This document shows, piece after piece, positions 38,637 to 42,734 of a stretch of DNA of 42,734 nucleotides. The stretch lies in IMG/VR virus record IMGVR_UViG_3300032820_000025, positions 1 to 42,734 of that record; one strand, written 5' to 3'. The notes under the pieces are model-generated. The model saw only the letters and a list, made by a program, of their open reading frames with translations. It was not told the DNA's origin and did not search any database. The number at the start of each line of letters is the position of its first letter. The first letter of the stretch is position 1. Source of the DNA: a virus. The position numbers were made by a program, and so were the translations under genes.

Positions 38637-39440
38637 ATGGAATTAGAGTTTATTACTGAATTATGTGAAAGCCGATTAATTCGGCAGAAAAAACAGATAA
38701 AACAATTTACTGCAAAGGACGCTGCGGATCTTGTATTCTTATATTGTTGTACATTAACTATTCTTAAAAATGAGTTTAAATATGCACCAGTTGCTTCAAG
38801 TTATGCTAAAAAAACAGTAATGTTTAATAATTGGGATGTGTTTAGAATGAATGGTACTGATCTGTATGTTTTATTAGTTGGACTAGTTGGTACAGATGAT
38901 ACAAGTTCGTTATTTTCAGATAAAGAAGCAAGTCAGTTGTTTGTAGATAATGTGAAAGTAAATCAGACACAATTAAAGACTTGGTTTCGATTTACTGGTA
39001 AAGCTAGAGTAAACAAAAGTTTTGATTCTCAATTTTTGTTTAGATTAGAAAGGCAGTTACAAGTTAATAATTCACAGTATAAATCAATTCGTCGTCTAGC
39101 TTCAGATTGGGCAAATTTGAAACATGGGCAAAAGACACTGGTTATAACACGAATTTTACAGGCATTTCGAGCACGAGCACGTAGGTCAGAACTTATGCCG
39201 TTTATGGTAAAATTAGCAAAAGAGAAAAAATATGATAGTAACAAGCCAGTTAGAGATATGGAAAAAGTACAGCCAGCAAATACAAAGGGTGGTATGTCGA
39301 CAAGATCAAAGATTGCTCTTGGTGTTGGGTTAGTAGGCGCTGGAACATACGGTGCATATCGATTGGGTAAACATCTAACTGGTAGACAAACACCAAAAAG
39401 GTCATGGAAAAGCGACTATGGCCGACATGGTCAGAAGTAA
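38637..39440 (+). CDS. CTS-bearing protein with C-terminal membrane segment and DYGRHG tail (267 aa)
   Basis: The N-terminus MELEFITE|L resembles that of T4 Alt (MELITELFDED) and has an ITE site at residues 6-8. A helical middle follows (DLVFLYCCTLTILKNEFKYAPVA, FRFTGKARVNKSFDSQFLFRLERQLQVNNSQYKSIRRLASDW). The end has a hydrophobic segment (IALGVGLVGAGTYGAYRLG) followed by TGRQTPKRSWKSDYGRHG. The last 40 residues are paralogous to the small 58-aa protein at 21629. The protein is probably a capsid-delivered or virion protein with a membrane-anchoring or pore-like tail. The start sits 5 nt after a weak late box. Confidence 0.6.
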   Translation: MELEFITELCESRLIRQKKQIKQFTAKDAADLVFLYCCTLTILKNEFKYAPVASSYAKKTVMFNNWDVFRMNGTDLYVLLVGLVGTDDTSSLFSDKEASQLFVDNVKVNQTQLKTWFRFTGKARVNKSFDSQFLFRLERQLQVNNSQYKSIRRLASDWANLKHGQKTLVITRILQAFRARARRSELMPFMVKLAKEKKYDSNKPVRDMEKVQPANTKGGMSTRSKIALGVGLVGAGTYGAYRLGKHLTGRQTPKRSWKSDYGRHGQK

Positions 39441-39472
39441 ATTAAAGATCTACTTATAATTACTTCATTAGT

Positions 39473-39480
39473 GATAAATA
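39473..39480 (+). promoter_or_regulatory. Late promoter box GATAAATA
   Basis: Seven of eight match, 50 nt before the ATG of the next gene. This is the longest late leader in the window. Confidence 0.55.
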
Positions 39481-39489
39481 AAAGTATAG

Positions 39490-39506
39490 AACTGGTAAAA
39501 CCAGTT
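39490..39506 (+). promoter_or_regulatory. 5' leader hairpin and Shine-Dalgarno of an abundant late message
   Basis: AACTGG/CCAGTT forms a 6-bp stem with a TAAAA loop close to the predicted 5' end. The Shine-Dalgarno AAGGAG lies at 39517-39522, 8 nt before the ATG at 39531. A 5' hairpin plus strong ribosome site is a typical design for a long-lived, highly translated message. Confidence 0.6.
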
Positions 39507-39530
39507 AAATGATAAAAAGGAGAAATTCCA

Positions 39531-39800
39531 ATGGTAGCAAGAGTAAATGGCGCAATCGCAGCTGGTTCGTTTATCGGACATGACATTGATCACTGGTCCT
39601 GCACAGGACTTGATATGACAGCCGCGGCAGTCGCAACAGCATTTTTCGACATTGTCGAATCAAAAGCTTCTGTAATAATTATTGGTGTTCTAGAAAACGC
39701 AGCTGGTAACACAGCATTCGCAGTAGAGTCACCAAGTGCATGGACAGCGGCAACATTGTCAGCTGCAACAGGCGGAACAGTTACAGCAGTTGCATACTAA
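39531..39800 (+). CDS. Probable abundant virion protein (89 aa)
   Basis: The protein is Ala/Thr/Gly-rich and compact: VNGAIAAGSFIGHDIDHW, DMTAAAVATAFFDIVESKASVIIIGVLEN, AFAVESPSAWTAATLS and a terminal TGGTVTAVAY. No membrane helix or enzyme motif is visible. Its codons are more G/C-ending than in the neighbouring genes, a sign of high expression. It has a late promoter, a leader hairpin, a strong ribosome site and its own terminator, so it forms a monocistronic, heavily expressed late unit. A head-decoration or other abundant structural protein is the likely role (T4 Soc is of similar size), though no sequence match to Soc is seen. Confidence 0.6.
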   Translation: MVARVNGAIAAGSFIGHDIDHWSCTGLDMTAAAVATAFFDIVESKASVIIIGVLENAAGNTAFAVESPSAWTAATLSAATGGTVTAVAY

Positions 39801-39824
39801 TTTTTTTTAGTATAACACAAATAC

Positions 39825-39851
39825 AAAACCCCCTCCTTGAGGGGGTTTTTT
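39825..39851 (+). terminator. Strong terminator (bidirectional form)
   Basis: An 11-bp stem AAAACCCCCTC/GAGGGGGTTTT with a short loop is followed by T residues and preceded by an A-run, so it can work in both directions. It closes the small structural gene unit. Confidence 0.92.
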
Positions 39852-39857
39852 ATTAGT

Positions 39858-39865
39858 ACTAAATA
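39858..39865 (+). promoter_or_regulatory. Late promoter-like box ACTAAATA
   Basis: Six of eight match to the late box with the 5-nt spacer TTTTT before the ATG at 39871, directly after the terminator. Confidence 0.45.
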
Positions 39866-39870
39866 TTTTT

Positions 39871-40257
39871 ATGCATGAATTCAATCCTGAAAATGCAACA
39901 TGGTTTACCTTATATACTTTAATTGATATTACACCCTCACAAAGAAGAAAAGATGTTTCACAAAAAAATTGGGATACGATTATCAACGGTGTTAGTATGA
40001 GATGTCAGCCATTGGGTTCAAGAGAACCAGAGAAGAAAAAAAAGAAACTTTCTGGTTTTAAATTTGGTAGTGAGTATAAAACTAAGGTAAGAAATGTATG
40101 GACTTGGTCATTTGCAGTTGAATATAGTGGTATTATCTCAGTTGATTTTTTAGTTAAAGAATTAAATGGCATGCCAGTTATTGATAAGTTAGAATATCTT
40201 GAAACTAAAGATCGTAGAATTAAAAACACTTATTTTATCGAATCAGAAAGATTATAA
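39871..40257 (+). CDS. Hypothetical late protein (128 aa)
   Basis: No family recognised. The protein begins MHEFNPENATWFTLYTLIDITPSQ and has a basic Lys-rich loop (EPEKKKKKLSGFKFG, residues 52-66) flanked by beta-like segments (VWTWSFAVEYSGIISVDFLVKELN, KNTYFIESERL). No cysteine, membrane helix or catalytic motif. A second ATG follows at codon 2-3 in another frame. The gene has no visible ribosome site; the late box is 5 nt away. Probably a virion or assembly protein by expression class. Confidence 0.6.
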   Translation: MHEFNPENATWFTLYTLIDITPSQRRKDVSQKNWDTIINGVSMRCQPLGSREPEKKKKKLSGFKFGSEYKTKVRNVWTWSFAVEYSGIISVDFLVKELNGMPVIDKLEYLETKDRRIKNTYFIESERL

Positions 40258-40260
40258 ATA
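40253..40260 (+). promoter_or_regulatory. Late promoter box TATAAATA (perfect)
   Basis: Exact consensus overlapping the preceding stop codon and 5 nt before the ATG at 40266 (spacer TAGCT). Confidence 0.75.
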
Positions 40261-40265
40261 TAGCT

Positions 40266-40532
40266 ATGGCAGAACAACAACCAAAGCGATTTCATGTACA
40301 TTCAGGAGAGACTTATGAGATTGAGTCAGAAAGCCTTGAAGCGCATGTTGCTATTTGTAGTGAACGATTTTTGGCTGTACAACAGCATTTGCAGGATTGT
40401 GAAGTTCGTTTAACTGATAAAATTGATAATAATAGTAGTCAAATAATTAGGTTAGAAAAGGTTTTCTTTTGGGGAATTGGTGCAATTTTTGTAACTCTTT
40501 TAGGCGGTATCTTAACTGCCCTTTTAAATTAA
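40266..40532 (+). CDS. Coiled-coil plus C-terminal membrane helix protein (88 aa, XhlA-like topology)
   Basis: The order is a polar N-terminus (MAEQQPKRFHVHSGETYEIE), a coiled-coil (HVAICSERFLAVQQHLQDCEVRLTDKIDNNSSQIIRLEKV) and one C-terminal hydrophobic helix (FFWGIGAIFVTLLGGILTALL, residues 67-87). This is the topology of XhlA/hemolysin-type phage lysis accessory proteins and of some spanin or holin components. No sequence-level match can be claimed. It has a perfect late promoter 5 nt upstream. No endolysin lies beside it in this window. Confidence 0.55.
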   Translation: MAEQQPKRFHVHSGETYEIESESLEAHVAICSERFLAVQQHLQDCEVRLTDKIDNNSSQIIRLEKVFFWGIGAIFVTLLGGILTALLN

Positions 40533-40553
40533 TTTAAAAACTTATTCAGAACA

Positions 40554-40561
40554 CATAAATA
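40554..40561 (+). promoter_or_regulatory. Late promoter box CATAAATA
   Basis: Seven of eight match, ending 5 nt before the ATG at 40567 (spacer TAAGT). Confidence 0.6.
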
Positions 40562-40566
40562 TAAGT

Positions 40567-40902
40567 ATGAATTTAGTAGACCTGTTAGGCGAAGATCCAA
40601 TTGTAGAAGCAAGGCGTGTTTGGGCAAGACGCGGTAACAAGGTTGTTGTTAAGTTTAGATGTTCATCGGGATGGCGTAAGAATAGGCTAGTTGCAACACC
40701 AGCAAGTTGTTCTAAACCACTTGATGTAAAGAAAAGGTTTTCTATTAAGAGAACCCGGGCACGGTTAGGTCCACGAATTGTTCGAAAAACAAAGAGAGCA
40801 AAAAGATTTAATCCAATAACAAGACGATTAACATCATTAAATAAATCAACGAGGCCAAAAGGAAAAACAAGTAAAGCAGGTAAGTGGTGGCATAGACGAT
40901 GA
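40567..40902 (+). CDS. Basic CTS-bearing protein, probable internal head protein (111 aa)
   Basis: The N-terminus MNLVDLLGE|D carries an LxE site at residue 9, like T4 capsid-targeting peptides. The body is very basic, with 40 or so Arg/Lys in 111 residues: RRVWARRGNKVVVKFRC, KKRFSIKRTRARLGPRIVRKTKRAKRFNPITRRL, and ends KAGKWWHRR. Its few Cys residues are not arranged as a zinc finger. DNA binding inside the head, like the T4 internal proteins that are co-injected, is a natural inference. The stop overlaps the next ATG (ATGA). Confidence 0.65.
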   Translation: MNLVDLLGEDPIVEARRVWARRGNKVVVKFRCSSGWRKNRLVATPASCSKPLDVKKRFSIKRTRARLGPRIVRKTKRAKRFNPITRRLTSLNKSTRPKGKTSKAGKWWHRR

Positions 40903-41600
40903 AAACTAGATTATATGAGAAATTAACAGCAAAATTAATTGATAGGTATGGATCAAACATTCATACCGCGTTTGCTGACATATTAGAGATATCTAAAGAT
41001 GAAGCAGTTGCTATTAGTAAAAATTTACGATTTAAGCAATATTTAAATATGTCTAATGCGTTAGCATCTGGTGATGTTAATACTGCCCGTGCTCTTGCAA
41101 CAGAGGCTAAAGAGAATTATGAGTTAACTGAACAACCGTTTAGAAATGCTAGTTCAAATCATCAAGGCGCTGCATCGAATACTAAAAATCCAGCTGCTCT
41201 TGGTGCCATAGGACAATATCCAACAGCAGCTACAACAGGTAAACAAGTCCCACAAGTTGGACTGACAGCAACTCAAAAAAGACATCTTGCAGATTTACAA
41301 CAACAACGACAAGTAGCACAGCAATCAAAATCAATGGCAGCTGCGCCACCACCGTCATCGCCTACTGCAAGTCCGCAACCGGATATGGCAAAAAAACAAC
41401 CACCGAAGGTAAATGTTCGTCCTGGCCAAACTGCTGGTGCAGTATTGTCTGACTTTAAAGCTAAAATGAAACCCGGTGATACACAAGTAGAGTTTACTGA
41501 CGGCGAGACATCATTTTATGTGGATCAGAATGTTTTTGTTGATAAAGAAGACATGCAGGCTGAAGATTTAAAACGCCTTAAAAGGCTTTCAGGAATTTAA
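40899..41600 (+). CDS. Virion-associated protein with LSGI tail (233 aa)
   Basis: The N-terminal half is helical and basic (MKTRLYEKLTAKLIDRYGSNIHTAFADILEISKDEAVAISKNLRFKQYLNMSNALASGDVNTARALA). A Gln/Pro/Ala-rich low-complexity linker (residues 90-165) follows. The C-terminal 65 residues look like a small ordered beta unit (TQVEFTDGETSFYVDQNVFV) and end LKRLKRLSGI, the terminal motif shared with the proteins at 9225, 11178 and 12973. Overlap of ATGA with the previous gene and 2-base gap to the next place it in one operon. Function unknown. Confidence 0.6.
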   Translation: MKTRLYEKLTAKLIDRYGSNIHTAFADILEISKDEAVAISKNLRFKQYLNMSNALASGDVNTARALATEAKENYELTEQPFRNASSNHQGAASNTKNPAALGAIGQYPTAATTGKQVPQVGLTATQKRHLADLQQQRQVAQQSKSMAAAPPPSSPTASPQPDMAKKQPPKVNVRPGQTAGAVLSDFKAKMKPGDTQVEFTDGETSFYVDQNVFVDKEDMQAEDLKRLKRLSGI

Positions 41601-41602
41601 TA

Positions 41603-42487
41603 ATGAAAATAAAAGATATAGGAGTTAAAGCAATTATAGAGACAACATCAGCAGGAAGTATTGCTAGTGTTGCTTCGAGTCTTTTTACTCCAACACCAGA
41701 CGGTAGACCGGCTTTAATTCGAAGAACAAAAAAGAAGAAAAATAAAGATCCTAGTGTATACAGTGAAGGTTCTGCTAGACCAGAGTATCATAATACACAA
41801 GTTAAAGGTAGTGATGCAACACCAAACGCAAAGCCTGGAAGAACTAAACATCCTTTCAAAGGTAAGTTAGTTGGAGAAGCCGACATTGAAGCAGATCGCA
41901 AAGCAGGTATTAAATGGGCAGGTGATCCAGATTGGAAGCGGTTGCATGATATGGATGATGAAATGATTAAGGATTATATTAATCATAAAGGAGATGTTTC
42001 GGAAGCAGTAGCTATGACTAGGCAACATTTTGAAGTGATTGCTGATTTAATTGGATCATTTCCAGGTAATCCTAAAGTTCGTATGGATTTTATGACTCAT
42101 GTAATGGACAAATTAAGAGAGATTAATCCACAATTTAAGGATAGTACATTTGTTGCACGAGTTCGGAAGGCAATAGCAGATCAGCAAAATGCCCCAACTG
42201 ATGATGATAAAGAATCTGACGCTGAGTTTAAAGCGGCCAGCGATCGCATCGCAAGAGATGCTGTAGGAGATGACACAACACTTACTCCCTTCAAATACTC
42301 TAATAAGAAAGAATCTATAAGAACAGAAAGGAAACTTTCCGGAACTGAAAAAAAAAACAAGGAACATAACGTAAAAAAATTAAAATCACACAAAAAGAAT
42401 TTTACTGACCAATATGGAAAGGACGGTGAAAGTGTAATGTATGCGGTAGCAACAAAATCCGCAAAGAAAGGAAAAAAATACAAGTAG
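41603..42487 (+). CDS. Basic virion-associated protein with TTSAGS start (294 aa)
   Basis: The start MKIKDIGVKAIIE|TTSAGSIASVASSL has an (I)xE site at residue 13 followed by a Ser/Ala-rich segment, similar to processed head-targeted proteins. A Lys-rich linker (RRTKKKKNKDP) follows, then an ordered helical region (ADIEADRKAGIKWAGDPDWKRLHDMDDEMIKDYIN). The last 50 residues are strongly basic (KKESIRTERKLSGTEKKNKEHNVKKLKSHKKNF) and end DQYGKDGESVMYAVATKSAKK. No enzyme motif. Probably a DNA-binding head component, by composition and context. Confidence 0.6.
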   Translation: MKIKDIGVKAIIETTSAGSIASVASSLFTPTPDGRPALIRRTKKKKNKDPSVYSEGSARPEYHNTQVKGSDATPNAKPGRTKHPFKGKLVGEADIEADRKAGIKWAGDPDWKRLHDMDDEMIKDYINHKGDVSEAVAMTRQHFEVIADLIGSFPGNPKVRMDFMTHVMDKLREINPQFKDSTFVARVRKAIADQQNAPTDDDKESDAEFKAASDRIARDAVGDDTTLTPFKYSNKKESIRTERKLSGTEKKNKEHNVKKLKSHKKNFTDQYGKDGESVMYAVATKSAKKGKKYK

Positions 42488-42496
42488 GAGATTACA

Positions 42497-42734
42497 ATGG
42501 CAGTAGAAACATATAAAGATATTTTAGATCAAATGAAAGCACTTGCTGAGAAAATCAACAAGCATTATGATACTGTAACTCTAGAAACAGAGATACCAAT
42601 TGAAGATGAAACTACACGAATACTTCGTGAAGCTGGTATTTTTGAAGATGAGGATGACGATGAGACATCAGAGGATGAATCGACAGTGGCCGAAGAGACA
42701 GAAGCACAGTCTGATGAAGAGGAGACCACTGAGG
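42497..42734 (+). CDS. Acidic protein, 3' partial
   Basis: An ORF starts with ATG at 42497, with AGGAG at 42486-42490 upstream, and runs open to the window edge (79 codons). It begins MAVETYKDILDQMKALAEKINKHYDTV, a helical unit, and becomes very acidic (EDEDDDETSEDESTVAEETEAQSDEEE). The acid-rich low-complexity segment may continue beyond the window. No function can be assigned. It follows the basic protein at 41603 by 9 bases and probably belongs to the same operon. Confidence 0.6.
   Translation, partial: MAVETYKDILDQMKALAEKINKHYDTVTLETEIPIEDETTRILREAGIFEDEDDDETSEDESTVAEETEAQSDEEETTE

Noticed and set aside
1-42734. CRISPR arrays, tRNA genes, integrase, transposases or insertion sequences
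   Set aside because: I looked for regularly spaced repeats, cloverleaf-like segments and characteristic proteins on both strands and saw none.

Overview
The window is a contiguous piece of an AT-rich genome of a T4-like (contractile-tailed) bacteriophage. The evidence is a set of T4 core genes recognised from their proteins: head completion nuclease gp4, small and large terminase (gp16, gp17), ssDNA-binding gp32, recombinase UvsX and its loader UvsY, helicase UvsW, a gp62-like clamp-loader subunit, primase gp61 and helicase gp41. T4-type late promoter boxes (TATAAATA and close variants) stand before structural genes, and consensus sigma70 promoters (TTGACA-N17-TATAAT) stand before replication genes. 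Accessory content (radical SAM enzymes, 2-oxoglutarate oxygenase, DUF2061, NDUFS6-like zinc finger, ligase-like DUF6267-type protein) resembles marine T4-like phages of cyanobacteria or SAR11-type hosts. The host cannot be fixed from this window; no photosynthesis gene or tRNA was seen. Layout: 1-9.2 kb holds virion and packaging genes: a partial tail-tube-like protein, gp4, gp16, then five genes that separate gp16 from gp17, including a 25-residue membrane peptide. 9.2-14.6 kb holds large putative capsid-associated proteins, including two tandem paralogues with a PcfJ-like motif. 14.6-16.7 kb (minus) is an overlapping pair: a PLP aminotransferase-like protein and a radical SAM enzyme. 16.8-20.1 kb is the recombination block gp32, uvsX, small acidic gene, uvsY, coiled-coil gene. 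20.3-24.8 kb alternates short plus-strand genes (HAD phosphatase, AAA+ ATPase, small membrane proteins) with two more minus-strand radical SAM genes. 24.9-29.5 kb runs zf-CHCC protein, UvsW, hypothetical, gp62-like, zinc-finger protein, a miniature DnaE-like protein and a methyltransferase. 29.5-33.0 kb is an overlapping operon: sodium/solute symporter, DUF2061, two sulfotransferase-like P-loop proteins and a 2OG-Fe(II) oxygenase. 33.0-37.0 kb has a minus-strand hypothetical, a virion protein, primase, a coiled-coil protein and helicase. 37.0-42.7 kb returns to putative capsid-associated and virion genes and ends inside an acidic gene. How it works together: the replication and recombination proteins form the usual T4 machine. 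The late genes share protein-level signatures: ten N-termini carry an (L/I)xE site near residue 10, like T4 capsid-targeting peptides cut by prohead protease gp21, and four proteins end in R-x-[KR]-[HR]-L-[AS]-G-[IV]. At least nine late genes have their start codon exactly 5 nt after the late promoter box, and two early genes have it 6 nt after the -10 hexamer, which predicts leaderless mRNAs. The most unusual items are the 185-residue DnaE-like protein that keeps all three catalytic-aspartate motifs, the phage-borne sodium/solute symporter operon, and the three late-promoter-driven radical SAM genes, one paired with a PLP enzyme. No intergenic gap exceeds 300 bases; the longest are about 200 (20124-20322) and 150 (21479-21628), both described below.
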